A DNA stretch of 61,580 bases from Phycisphaeraceae bacterium (GTDB taxonomy: Bacteria > Planctomycetota > Phycisphaerae > Phycisphaerales > Phycisphaeraceae): the NCBI GenBank assembly GCA_028284155.1, contig JANQSF010000116.1, positions 1 through 61,580 of the forward strand, written 5' to 3'. Both the position numbers and the translations under genes were made by a program. Positions 52,310 through 60,989 of this stretch are shown piece after piece. Position 1 is the stretch's first letter; each line of letters starts with the position of its first letter. The notes beneath the pieces are model-generated. The model did no database searches, was not told where the DNA came from, and worked only from the letters and a program-made list of their open reading frames with translations.

Positions 52310-53215
52310 ATGAGCATCCTCATCAACAGCGACACGCGCGTCATCTGCCAGGGCATCACCGGGGCGGCCGGCGCTTTCCATACCAAGGGCTGCCTCGACT
52401 ACGGCACGAAGATGGTCGGCGGCGTCACGCCCGGCAAGGGCGGCAAGAAAGACGAGAACGGCCTGCCCATCTTCAACACCTGCGCCGACGCGGTGCGTAA
52501 AACCGGCGCGAACGCGACGATGATCTTCGTCCCGCCCGCCTTCGCCGCCGACGCCATCCTCGAAGCGGCCGACGCCGGTATCGAGGTCATCGTCGCCGTC
52601 ACCGAGGGCATCCCGGTCATGGACATGACCAAGGTCCGCCGCGTGCTCGACTCGAAGTACCGCGGCAAGGTCCGCTTGATCGGCCCGAACTGTCCCGGCG
52701 TGATCACGCCAGGCGAGTCGAAGATCGGCATCATGCCCGGGTACATCCACAAGCCCGCCGACCAGGCCGAGGCCGGCTTCGCCGTCGGCATCATCAGCCG
52801 GTCCGGCACGCTCACGTACGAGGCCGTCTGGCAGTGCTCGAACATGGGCATCGGCCAAACCACCTGCGTCGGCATCGGCGGCGACCCCGTCCGCGGTGTC
52901 AACTTCATCGACTGCCTCGTCATGTTCAACGCCGACCCGCAGACCGACGGCGTGCTGGTCATCGGCGAGATCGGTGGCACGGACGAGGAGGCCGCCGCCG
53001 ACTTCATCCAGCGACACATGACCAAACCCTGCGCCGGCTTCATCGCCGGCCGAACCGCCCCGCCCGGCCGACGCATGGGCCACGCCGGCGCGATCATCTC
53101 CGGCGGCGAAGGCGGCGCCGACTCCAAGATCACCGCCCTGCGAGAAGCCGGCGTCGAAGTGGCCGAATCCCCAGCCGACCTCGGCGCCGCCATGGCCCGC
53201 GCCCTGGGCATCTGA
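52310..53215 (+). CDS. sucD: Succinyl-CoA synthetase, alpha subunit (lone gene)
   Basis: The 301-aa protein begins at ATG 52310. The N-terminal CoA-binding domain contains CQGITGAAGAFHTKGCLDYGTKMVGGVTPGKGG; the ligase domain has the active-site His258 in GRTAPPGRRMGHAGAIISGG. It forms succinyl-CoA (and ATP or GTP) with the beta subunit SucC in the citric acid cycle. sucC normally lies directly upstream, but here the preceding genes are zinc-ribbon proteins, so the partner must be elsewhere. The open frame runs further upstream over the repeats and is not real. Confidence 0.95.
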   Translation: MSILINSDTRVICQGITGAAGAFHTKGCLDYGTKMVGGVTPGKGGKKDENGLPIFNTCADAVRKTGANATMIFVPPAFAADAILEAADAGIEVIVAVTEGIPVMDMTKVRRVLDSKYRGKVRLIGPNCPGVITPGESKIGIMPGYIHKPADQAEAGFAVGIISRSGTLTYEAVWQCSNMGIGQTTCVGIGGDPVRGVNFIDCLVMFNADPQTDGVLVIGEIGGTDEEAAADFIQRHMTKPCAGFIAGRTAPPGRRMGHAGAIISGGEGGADSKITALREAGVEVAESPADLGAAMARALGI

Positions 53216-53249
53216 CCCGCCCACCCCAGCCGCTCGCGCTCCCCACCTC

Positions 53250-53269
53250 GCCGCTCGCGGCTTAGCGCT
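53250..53269 (+). repeat. GCCGCTCGCGGCTTAGCGCT short repeat after sucD
   Basis: A full copy lies at 53250-53269 and a shortened copy, AGCCGCTCGCGCTCCC, at 53228-53243; both have the orientation of sucD. Confidence 0.8.
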
Positions 53270-53984
53270 TCCCCTCTGCGCCATGACGTCCCCCTGACAC
53301 CCCGCCACCGTCTCCCCTCCCTCAAACCGCCCAATCTCCCACAACTCATTGCTATGCCCGCGCTTACTTGCCGACGGCCAAATGTCACCCCGACACCCCA
53401 CGCCACCCCGCCCGCCGCAGTGCAATCGTCGATTTGAAAAAGGTTTACACATCATGTCTCGATAGACTCGCATGGCTAACCCTGACACGACCTGACACCA
53501 CCCTGACTCACTCGCGTGTCAGGCCGACGTCGACACCACGGCCGATCCGCAAACAGACGACAGCCACCGCGCACCGCCGAAACGGATGCCCGTTCAGCTT
53601 GGGATCAATCACGCATCCCGTGCGCACGTATGTGAGCGCAAGCGTGCTTCACAGCGTCGGATCACCGATCACACCACGTCGGCGATGTGCATAAAGGCCA
53701 CGCATTTGTGCGCGGCTGGCTGCCGCAGATGCCAGGGCAAAGGCTTGGCGTGCACCAGTCAGTGAACTGAGTTCGCCGTGTCGCTCACGTCGATCATGAT
53801 GAGTGTCGAGGCGGTCAACGCGCTTCATTGTGGCGTAACCGCCTGTGGCACGCAAAGCCTTTGCCACACGCACGCGCCGCGTGCCGAACGGCAAGTGGGA
53901 ATCAGAATTAAAGCTTGACCCGCTTCCAGACTCGTCTCTTTTTCGTTTTCACGTGTGTGGCGGTGAACTGGTCCTTGCCTTGCC

Positions 53985-54102
53985 GGGTGCCACGATGTGG
54001 TCGTCGTCGGCGTCGTGCGGGATGACCTTGTGTGACCGTACGGATTGTTGACTACCGGCATCACACTGCCTGCGGCTTTGCCTTGGCCGTGTGATGGCAC
54101 CC
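53985..54102 (+). repeat. 118-bp dispersed element, GGGTGCCA...TGGCACCC, copy A
   Basis: The ends GGGTGCCA (53985) and TGGCACCC (54095-54102) are inverted. The right part carries a hairpin CATCACAC...GTGTGATG around TGCCTGCGGCTTTGCCTTGG. The unit matches copy B (54134-54265) in both flanks and a divergent copy at 37573-37705. Confidence 0.8.
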
Positions 54103-54133
54103 GATTTGAGGTTCGTGGGTTGTGTCCTTTTGC

Positions 54134-54265
54134 GGGTGCCACGATGCGGTCGTAGGCGGCACGCCGGAGACAGCGTCGTGCGGGATGGGCTTGTGTGGCC
54201 GGACGGTTTGTTCGCGTGCGGCATCACACTGCCTGCGGCTTCGCCTTGGCCGTGTGATGGCACCC
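54134..54265 (+). repeat. 132-bp dispersed element, copy B
   Basis: It has the same ends and hairpin as copy A, with 14 extra bases in the left half. The two units stand in direct orientation 31 bp apart, just upstream of the next gene. Confidence 0.8.
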
Positions 54266-54335
54266 GTCGGTGGACGGCGTTATGCTTGGGGTGGTCGCGG
54301 CGAGTTGAGTGTTGTGACCAAGGAGACACACGTCC

Positions 54336-54728
54336 ATGAAACGATCCACGCTCCTCATCACGTTCCTCGTCGTCTTCTCGATTGCGTCCGTCGCGCAGGC
54401 TGAGAAGTTGGTGTTGCCGGTTTCGATGGCGGGGGTTGAGCGGGATGGGCATCGGGGGAAGGCGACGGCGCCGCGGTCAGCCAAGTCGTTGGAGGAGTTG
54501 CGGTCGTTGCTTGGGAAGGAAGCGGCAAAGAAGTTGTCGGATCGGATCGACTTTGCGACGCATGACTTTGTGCTGTTTCAGTGGGCGGGCTCGGGACAGG
54601 ACAAGATCACGGCCGGTGTGGAGGGGGAGCGTGTCATCTTCAATTACAAGCGCGGCCGAACGCGCGACCTGCGGCGGCATCGGCAGGCGTTTGCGGTGAA
54701 GAAGGGGTTGGCCTGGAAGGTGCAGTGA
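54336..54728 (+). CDS. Small secreted protein of unknown function
   Basis: The 130-aa protein has a signal peptide (MKRSTLLITFLVVFSIASVAQA) and AAGGAG 13 bases before the ATG. The mature part contains DRIDFATHDFVLFQWAGSGQDKITAG, a strand-turn arrangement I have seen in secreted planctomycete proteins, and a basic end (NYKRGRTRDLRRHRQAFAVKKG). No catalytic site is visible. Expression may be affected by the two repeat elements upstream. Confidence 0.7.
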   Translation: MKRSTLLITFLVVFSIASVAQAEKLVLPVSMAGVERDGHRGKATAPRSAKSLEELRSLLGKEAAKKLSDRIDFATHDFVLFQWAGSGQDKITAGVEGERVIFNYKRGRTRDLRRHRQAFAVKKGLAWKVQ

Positions 54729-54945
54729 GTGGGTGGTGTTCTGTGTGAGCGGGGGGCGTGTTCGCGTTCAGCAACACACGACGTGCGGTTTGGCCCTGGC
54801 AGGTTTAGGTACGCTTCTTGGAGTCGATCTGGTGACGTGGGTTCGTCGCACGTGACTTGTCGGCGCGGGTCGAATGATGACTCCTAAGATGTGGGTCCGC
54901 AGTCTTCCCATGACTGGATTTGTGACCCGATCATGAGGCCCCCGC

Positions 54946-56025
54946 ATGCGATTGATGTCTCTGACGTATTTGCTGTTGTTCGTCAGCCTTTGCGCGTTTT
55001 CGTCGGCGCGGGGTGCGTCTGGCGGGGCGGTGGTGGAGTTGACGAACGGGGATCGGCTGACCGGGAAGGTCGTGTCGCGGACGGACGAGCAGGTGGTGAT
55101 CGAGCACGCCGTGCTCGGCCGAGTGACGCTGCCGGCGGCGCGGGTGAAGGCGGTGGTCGCCGACGACGTGACGGGTGCGAAGACAGCGCCGGCTGAATCG
55201 GACACGGCGGAGGCCAAACCGGATGCGCCGGCTGAGAAGCCGACACCGGTCGTGGTTGATAAGACAGATGCGGCTAAGCCGGCAAGCGGGGTGAAACCGG
55301 CGAGCGGGGTCAAATCGGAAGCGGGCGGCGCGGAGTCGACTTCGGAGCCAAGCGTGATCACGCAACTCATGAAGGACTGGGACTCGAAGTTGGAGGTTGG
55401 GATCAACGGCGCGGGCGGCGACACGGACTCGCAGACGATCTACCTCCGGCTGGCGACGCAGCGGCAGAAGGGGCGTGACCGGTGGACGATGGACGGGCAG
55501 TACTACCTGGGCAGGAGCAACAGCGAGACGACGCGGAACCAGGCGCACGCCCGTGCGACGCGCGACTGGTTGCAGGAGGATTCGCCCTGGTTCCTGTTCG
55601 TGCGCGGCGAGTACAAGTACGACGACTTCCGGGCGTGGGAACACCGGGTCAGCGCGTATGGCGGCGCGGGTTACACGCTGATCGATGACCAGAAGATCGA
55701 GTTGAGCGCCCGGGCGGGGCTGGGCGGGACGTACGAGTTTGGCGACATCAACGACTGGACGCCCGAGGCGTTGTTCGGCGGGTCGATCGCGAAGTGGAAC
55801 ATCAATGACCGGCAAACGCTGGCCGGCGAGCTGACTTACTACCCGAGCCTGGACGACGCGAGCGACTACCGCGTGCTGGGCAAGGTGTGGTGGCAGTACA
55901 AGCTCAACTGGCTGGACGGGTTGAGCTTGAAGGTCGGGGCGGAAGACGAATACGACGCCACGCCGGACAAGGGCGACGAGCGCCACGACTTCAAGTACTA
56001 CGCGGCGATGGTGTTGGAGTTTTGA
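54946..56025 (+). CDS. DUF481-type outer-membrane beta-barrel protein
   Basis: The 359-aa protein has a signal peptide (about 1-23) and an N-terminal beta segment VVELTNGDRLTGKVVSRTDEQ...VTLPAARVKAV. A Lys/Ala/Pro-rich linker includes two direct copies of KPASGV. The DUF481 barrel (about 125-359) has SKLEVGINGAGGDTDSQTIYLRL, GQYYLGRSNSETTRNQAHARA and terminal YYAAMVLEF; the final Phe is typical of proteins assembled by the Bam machinery. The function of DUF481 barrels is not established. Confidence 0.88.
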   Translation: MRLMSLTYLLLFVSLCAFSSARGASGGAVVELTNGDRLTGKVVSRTDEQVVIEHAVLGRVTLPAARVKAVVADDVTGAKTAPAESDTAEAKPDAPAEKPTPVVVDKTDAAKPASGVKPASGVKSEAGGAESTSEPSVITQLMKDWDSKLEVGINGAGGDTDSQTIYLRLATQRQKGRDRWTMDGQYYLGRSNSETTRNQAHARATRDWLQEDSPWFLFVRGEYKYDDFRAWEHRVSAYGGAGYTLIDDQKIELSARAGLGGTYEFGDINDWTPEALFGGSIAKWNINDRQTLAGELTYYPSLDDASDYRVLGKVWWQYKLNWLDGLSLKVGAEDEYDATPDKGDERHDFKYYAAMVLEF

Positions 56026-56140
56026 GACACGCTCGGTGAGGGGGCGGTTTGTGGCGTGCACGGTTCGCGCGGTCTGCGCGACGTGGCGTGCGGCGGTACA
56101 CTTGCGTCGTTCGCGTAGCCCATGTGTGACCGATGCAAGT

Positions 56141-58753
56141 ATGGAAGTCGTTTCAATCCGACATTTCGTGGGGGCGAACCTGTTGGCTGCGTCGTCGGTG
56201 ACGCGGGCGACGTTGACGTGGGCGTCGCGGGACGAGCGGTTTCCGACGGCGCTTCCCGACGGCGTGTTGGACGGCTTGATCGACGTGATTCCAGGTCTCT
56301 CCGCGCCGACGTCGCCCGAAGTCGACCTGGCGGAGTTGACGCTCGACGCCACGGTCGCGCTGATGGGCGAGGCGAATGCGTCCGTGGACGACGCTCGGCT
56401 GAACGACGAGCAGGCGACGGATAACGGCGGCGTGCAAGTGGACCTCGTGTTGGTGACGGAAGACCTCGACCTGTCCGCCCAGGCGGTGCGCGTGGCGGAA
56501 GGCTGCGTGCGTTCGTTCCTGCTGATGCAACACCCGCCGGGCTTCGACCTGTCGGCTGCGTGTCGGCAGTACGTCAACGGGATCGCAGCGCGGAGTCGGA
56601 GCGTCGATGCGGCCTACCGGGTGGCGGGGGCGCGGCGGCGTGGCATCCCGGCCGCGGCGGTCGGCCGAAACGTGGTCGTTTACGGCCACGGCTCGCGTCA
56701 GCAGATGATGGTTGCCAACGCTACCGAGCAGACGAGCTACCCGAGTTTTCAGATCGCGTCGAACAAACGGATTGCCAACGGGTTTTTGGCTGGTGTCGGG
56801 CTGCCCGTGCCGAAGCAGGTCGTGGTGAACAGCCTGGACGCGGCGACACGCGCGGCGGCGCAGATGGGTTATCCAGTCGTCGTGAAGCCGACGGTGTCCG
56901 ACCACGGCGTGGCGGTGACGGCGGGCATACGCGACGAGCGAGCGTTGGCCGCGGCGTACCAGCAGGCGCATGCGCTTGGGCGCGGTGTGATCGTCGAAGA
57001 CTTCTTAGAGGGTGACGAGCACCGGCTGCTCGTGATCGACGGGCGGTTGGTGGCCGCGGCGCGGCGGATGCCGGGTCACGTGATCGGTGACGGCCGGCAC
57101 ACCGTTGCCGAGTTGATTGAGATTCTGAATCGCGACCCGCGTCGGGCTACGCGGAAGCGGGGGGTGATGAGCCCGCTGGAGTTGGACGACGAGGCGAGGT
57201 CGTTCATCCACGCGGCGGGCATGACACCGCAGTCGGTTCTGCCGGAAGGTCGACGGCTGGTGTTGCGCAGCATCAGCAACCTGAGCCGCGGGGGGTCGAG
57301 TATCGACGTGACCGAAGAGGTCCACCCCGACAACCGCGCCGCGGCAGAGTTGGCGGCGCGCGTGCTCCGGCTGGACATCGCGGGGGCGGACTTCATCCTG
57401 CCGGACATCAGCCGATCGTGGAAGGAGACCGGCGGCGGGTTCTGTGAGATCAATCCCACGCCCGGCCTGCGTTTGCACTACGCGCCCAGCGAGGGCGAGC
57501 CGCGCGACGTCGCCACGCCGTTGTTCGCGCACCTGTTCCCGGAAGGCCGACCGCCGCGCATCCCCGTCGCCGCTGTCACCGGGACGAACGGGAAGACGAC
57601 GACCGCGCGCATGCTCGCGCGCATTCTGCGCGAGGGTGGCGCGACGGTTGGTCTGGCGTGCACCGACGGCGTGTATGTGCAGGACGAGTGCATCCGCCAG
57701 GGCGACATGTCCGGCGGCACGCCGGCTCGCAATGTCCTGTACGACCCGCGCGTCGACGCGGCTGTGATCGAGGTCGCCCGCGGCGCGGTCCTGAAGTACG
57801 GCATGGGGATCGACACGTGCAATGTCGCGGCCGTCACGAACGTGGGTGACGAGCACTTGGGTGAACTGGGTATCGAGACGGTGCAAGACATGGCCCGTAT
57901 CAAGGGCACGGTCCTCGAACTGGCGAGTGACGCCGTCGTGTTGAACGCGGACGACGACCTGGTTGCATCCCTCGCGCCGCGCAGCAGGGCGGGGGCCGTG
58001 TATTACACGAGCTTGGGTACCGCAAACGCAACTGTGAAGGCCCACCTGACCGCCGGCGGCCGCGCCGTCTGTGTGGATCAATCGGACGACGTCGCGGCGG
58101 TCACGCTCTGCGAAGCGGATAAGCGCGATGCGCTTCTCAACGTCCGCGACATACCGGCCTGCATGGACGGGTTGGCCGAGCACAACGTCCGCAACGCGCT
58201 CAACGCCGCCGCATTGGCCTGGGCGTTGGGTCAATCGCCCGACGCGATCGTCGCGGGCCTTGCACGATTCGACTGCGACATCGAATCGAACCCTGGTCGG
58301 CTGAATCGTTACGAAGGCCATCTGTTCGACGTGTTCGTGGACTACTGCCACAACCGTCACGGCCTCGCTGCTGCCGGACGGTTGGTCGATCGGCTCGACG
58401 TCACCGGTCGGCGCATCCTCGTCTTCGCCATGCCCGGCAACCGCCGGGACGAAGACTTTGCCTCAGCCATGGCCGAGGCATCGCAACACTTTGACCATTT
58501 CGTGGTAAGCCCACCGCCGCAGTACTACTGGCGCACACGCGAGCCGCAGGAGATCGTTCAACGCCTGACCGACGGGCTCAATGCGCAGGGCGTTGGCGAC
58601 GAGCGTATCCGCGTGGCCGACGACCCGGTCGCGGCCACGAGGACGGCGCTGAATTGGGCCGAGCCGGGCGACCTGGTTTTTATCTGCACGTTCTCCTCCA
58701 AGTCAACCTGGGACGAAGTGACGAACTGGAACAGCGAGGCGCCGAAGGAATGA
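56141..58753 (+). CDS. cphA: Cyanophycin synthetase-like protein (ATP-grasp and Mur ligase)
   Basis: The 870-aa protein starts at ATG 56141 (MEVVSIRHFVGAN). An N-terminal domain (about 1-185) is followed by an ATP-grasp domain (about 190-445; VVVKPTVSDHGVAVTAG; FLEGDEHRLLVIDGRLVAAARR; CEINPTPGLRLHY). A Mur ligase-type domain has P-loop GTNGKTTTARM near 481 and VNVGDEHLGELG-type metal and substrate motifs. Cyanophycin synthetases polymerise Asp and Arg into a storage peptide. Length and order match CphA, and both ATP sites look usable, although the ATP-grasp glycine loop differs from the common DGNxGxGV pattern. No cyanophycinase is in the window. A related amide ligase with another substrate cannot be excluded. 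Confidence 0.88.
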   Translation: MEVVSIRHFVGANLLAASSVTRATLTWASRDERFPTALPDGVLDGLIDVIPGLSAPTSPEVDLAELTLDATVALMGEANASVDDARLNDEQATDNGGVQVDLVLVTEDLDLSAQAVRVAEGCVRSFLLMQHPPGFDLSAACRQYVNGIAARSRSVDAAYRVAGARRRGIPAAAVGRNVVVYGHGSRQQMMVANATEQTSYPSFQIASNKRIANGFLAGVGLPVPKQVVVNSLDAATRAAAQMGYPVVVKPTVSDHGVAVTAGIRDERALAAAYQQAHALGRGVIVEDFLEGDEHRLLVIDGRLVAAARRMPGHVIGDGRHTVAELIEILNRDPRRATRKRGVMSPLELDDEARSFIHAAGMTPQSVLPEGRRLVLRSISNLSRGGSSIDVTEEVHPDNRAAAELAARVLRLDIAGADFILPDISRSWKETGGGFCEINPTPGLRLHYAPSEGEPRDVATPLFAHLFPEGRPPRIPVAAVTGTNGKTTTARMLARILREGGATVGLACTDGVYVQDECIRQGDMSGGTPARNVLYDPRVDAAVIEVARGAVLKYGMGIDTCNVAAVTNVGDEHLGELGIETVQDMARIKGTVLELASDAVVLNADDDLVASLAPRSRAGAVYYTSLGTANATVKAHLTAGGRAVCVDQSDDVAAVTLCEADKRDALLNVRDIPACMDGLAEHNVRNALNAAALAWALGQSPDAIVAGLARFDCDIESNPGRLNRYEGHLFDVFVDYCHNRHGLAAAGRLVDRLDVTGRRILVFAMPGNRRDEDFASAMAEASQHFDHFVVSPPPQYYWRTREPQEIVQRLTDGLNAQGVGDERIRVADDPVAATRTALNWAEPGDLVFICTFSSKSTWDEVTNWNSEAPKE

Positions 58754-58782
58754 ATGATGCCGCGATGCGGTAAGAGGTGTCC

Positions 58783-59835
58783 CTAATCGGTTGACTGGCT
58801 TGTGGAGGTTGGCGGCGATGCGGTGGCGGGTGGCTTGATGTAGTCGGTGGGAAGTCTCCCCGTCAGGCTGTCGAGAAACAGCTCGATCAGGCGCAGCTCG
58901 TCGAAGTCAAGGTACATGCCTTGTTCGCGCAGCGTGATGTCGCGGATGGCTCGCCTGAGCGACCTGGACGAGTGGTCGTGGAAGTACGGCGCCGTCTTGG
59001 CCACGTTGCGCAGCGGGGGGACACGAAAGGCCATCTTGTGCGCGGGGTTCTTGCTAACTTCGAAATGGCCCAGGTCTTTCTGGTTCGGCCAGGGCCGGAC
59101 GATGCCGGCTTTCTGCAGCATCTGGCCGCCGATCGCCGTGCCCGTGTGGCAGGCGCTGCAATTCCTCCGGTCGAACAGGACGGCCCCGCGCAATTGAGCG
59201 GCCGACAGCGCCTTGTCGTTGCCAAGCAGAAAGTCGTCGAACGGCGCGCGTGTGACCAGGCCGCGCTGAAACGCCGTCAAAGCATCAACAACCCTGTTGA
59301 AAGTGATGGCGTCGTCGTTGAATGCGGACGCGAAGAGCGGCCGATACCTAGGGATGGACTTCAGTCGTTTGACGACCGAGTCGCGATCGGGCATCGCGCT
59401 CTCCGACGCACTTGTCAGGGCCGTGGCGGTATAGCCGCGCAGGTCGGTGCCGACGCCCGCCCAGCCCATCAGCTTGAGCGTGCCAAGGTTGTAAACACTC
59501 GGTACGTCACGCCGCAGTTTGCCCTCATCGCGGGCCTTGATCGCGAAGTCGCCGTTCGTCCCGTACCGCGACAGGTCGTGGCAGTCGTTGCACGACCGCG
59601 TCCGATCGGGCGAGAGTGCACGGTCGAAGAACAAGGCTCTGCCGAGTTTGACGATGGGTGTGTCGGGTTTGGGCGCGACGTCGCTTTTGGGGATGGGTTT
59701 GAAGAACTCGATGTAGATCCGACGGACTGTTTCAGCCTTGGGCGTTGACGTGTCGGCTGACGACCCTTGCACGCCAAGGGTCGCGGCCAACAACGCGGCC
59801 GTCGTCTTGCACAGGATGTTCAACGCGAACTTCAT
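58783..59835 (-). CDS. Dihaem cytochrome c peroxidase (CCP/MauG family)
   Basis: The 350-aa protein (ATG 59835, with a signal peptide of about 28 residues) carries two haem-binding motifs, CNDCH at 82-86 and CSACH at 226-230. Family features surround them: LGRALFFDRALSPDRTRSCNDCH, TPxxFRVPPLRNVAKTAPYFHDHSS and LIELFLDSLTG. The periplasmic enzyme reduces hydrogen peroxide or acts as a MauG-like oxidase. It converges with the cyanophycin synthetase-like gene, 29 bp between stops. The exact substrate is open. Confidence 0.92.
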   Translation of the reverse strand: MKFALNILCKTTAALLAATLGVQGSSADTSTPKAETVRRIYIEFFKPIPKSDVAPKPDTPIVKLGRALFFDRALSPDRTRSCNDCHDLSRYGTNGDFAIKARDEGKLRRDVPSVYNLGTLKLMGWAGVGTDLRGYTATALTSASESAMPDRDSVVKRLKSIPRYRPLFASAFNDDAITFNRVVDALTAFQRGLVTRAPFDDFLLGNDKALSAAQLRGAVLFDRRNCSACHTGTAIGGQMLQKAGIVRPWPNQKDLGHFEVSKNPAHKMAFRVPPLRNVAKTAPYFHDHSSRSLRRAIRDITLREQGMYLDFDELRLIELFLDSLTGRLPTDYIKPPATASPPTSTSQSTD

Positions 59836-60081
59836 GCGTGATTCGGAGAACTTCAAGGATCAGCCAAAGCATATGAGGGCCGCGCTGCTTCGACCGCGCG
59901 GGTGCGCGTCCATGCCGCCCATTTCGTCCTCGTGAAAGACGTATCGAGCTTTCGCGGCGTGCAAGCCCTGGGAGAATCGCCGTGCGCGCGATCGGGGAAT
60001 CCGCCAATGCGGCGATCGATCGTGCGCCGGGGTGAACGCCGGGCGACGGTTACTCGGATCAACAGTCTCGCACTTGAGCGC

Positions 60082-60156
60082 GTAGGGTGCGCTTCAGCGC
60101 ACCAAGAAAGCGGGTCAGTCTCCGCGCGGCCTGTGGTGCGCTGAAGCGCACCCTAC
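60082..60156. repeat. GGTGCGCTTCAGCGCACC pair, copy 3 (short form)
   Basis: The two 22-base arms at 60082-60103 and 60135-60156 match those of copies 1 and 2, with a different 31-base spacer and without the outer GTCCGAAAAG ends. It lies in the 366-bp gap between the peroxidase and the LEPR-type gene; nothing else was recognised there. Confidence 0.88.
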
Positions 60157-60201
60157 ATACTTGAGATTTGGGCAGGTGTGATGAAGTCCGTCACGGTCGC
60201 C

Positions 60202-60711
60202 CTAATCCACCTCCCCGCCCGCGTACAGGATCGTCGCGTGGTTGACGGTGTTAACGGGCGTGGGCGACTGATTCGCGGGGTCCCCGTCCATGTAGGTTGA
60301 CAGGTCGTAGGCGGCGATGCCCGTGCTTTGTGTTTGCGTGTCCGACGGGTCCCGCAAGATGAGTCCGCCGACGTTGAAGCTGCCGGTGCTATCAGCGGCG
60401 CCGCAGTCAGCCGTGGCGGTCTTGACATCGACCATCTTCAACGCGCCAACGGTCTCCTGCCGGCTCGCGCCGCTGTCGGCGTTGAGCGGGTCGTTCGCGT
60501 TGAAGTAGACGTTGATGTGCGACGAGTTCTGACCGGCTGCCTGAACCGGCTCGGTGTTTGCTTCGACGACGACAGCGGTCGGCATCTCTTGCGGGCCGGA
60601 CGCACCGCCCGACAGTTGCGAGCCGCCGAGCATGTCGGCGCTCATCAGCATGCGGGACTCGAGGGCGTCGAAGAAGCGGGTCGCGGCTGCGTTGGGGCGG
60701 TTGCGTGTCAT
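60202..60711 (-). CDS. LEPR-XLL-type exported protein, unknown function
   Basis: The 169-aa protein begins RNRPNAAATRFFDALESRMLMSAD. The LESRMLMSA motif at about 17-25 is a variant of the LEPR-XLL N-terminal sequence found on exported planctomycete proteins in place of a classical signal peptide. The remainder is polar and rich in Ser, Asn and Thr, as usual for exposed proteins, without catalytic residues or repeats. It is short for this class, which often reaches thousands of residues; a truncated or a compact member are both possible. Confidence 0.75.
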   Translation of the reverse strand: MTRNRPNAAATRFFDALESRMLMSADMLGGSQLSGGASGPQEMPTAVVVEANTEPVQAAGQNSSHINVYFNANDPLNADSGASRQETVGALKMVDVKTATADCGAADSTGSFNVGGLILRDPSDTQTQSTGIAAYDLSTYMDGDPANQSPTPVNTVNHATILYAGGEVD

Positions 60712-60989
60712 GTCGGCGTCTCACGGGTGGGTGGCGGAGCAGTGGCAGTGATGTTGATGCACACGCCATGCCAAACCGGGCGACTACGCCTGACGGCTCG
60801 CCAGCCGTGTTTTGCACCTGCCGACCTGGGGAATAGTCCCCATTAGCGGGGTCAGTTGGGGGCGGTCCATTGGGGAGGGCACGACCCGTAATGTCGGCGT
60901 TACACTCTGCGACGGGCCGCGGGTCGGCGAGGTCGTTTGTGGTTGCGTCGATCGGGCGGGCCGGTTTGATGCCGCAAGGGATGCTTGAC

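Larger units (their letters stand above)
53216..54335. other. Gene-free region of about 1.1 kb rich in repeats
   Basis: After sucD there is a copy of the 20-bp repeat, a truncated copy, then about 700 bp without a convincing reading frame or RNA gene. Two copies of the GGGTGCCA-ended element close the region. A possible hairpin with arms GGATGC (53586-53591) and GCATCC lies in the middle. No tRNA-like cloverleaf or T-loop was found by eye. The function of 53280-53980 is unknown. Confidence 0.6.

Noticed and set aside
50527..52386. 619-codon minus-strand frame
   Set aside because: Antisense shadow of two plus-strand genes, low-complexity Val/Arg-rich translation.
53649..53894. 81-codon minus-strand frame in the region after sucD
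   Set aside because: No start signal, domain or convincing amino-acid pattern.
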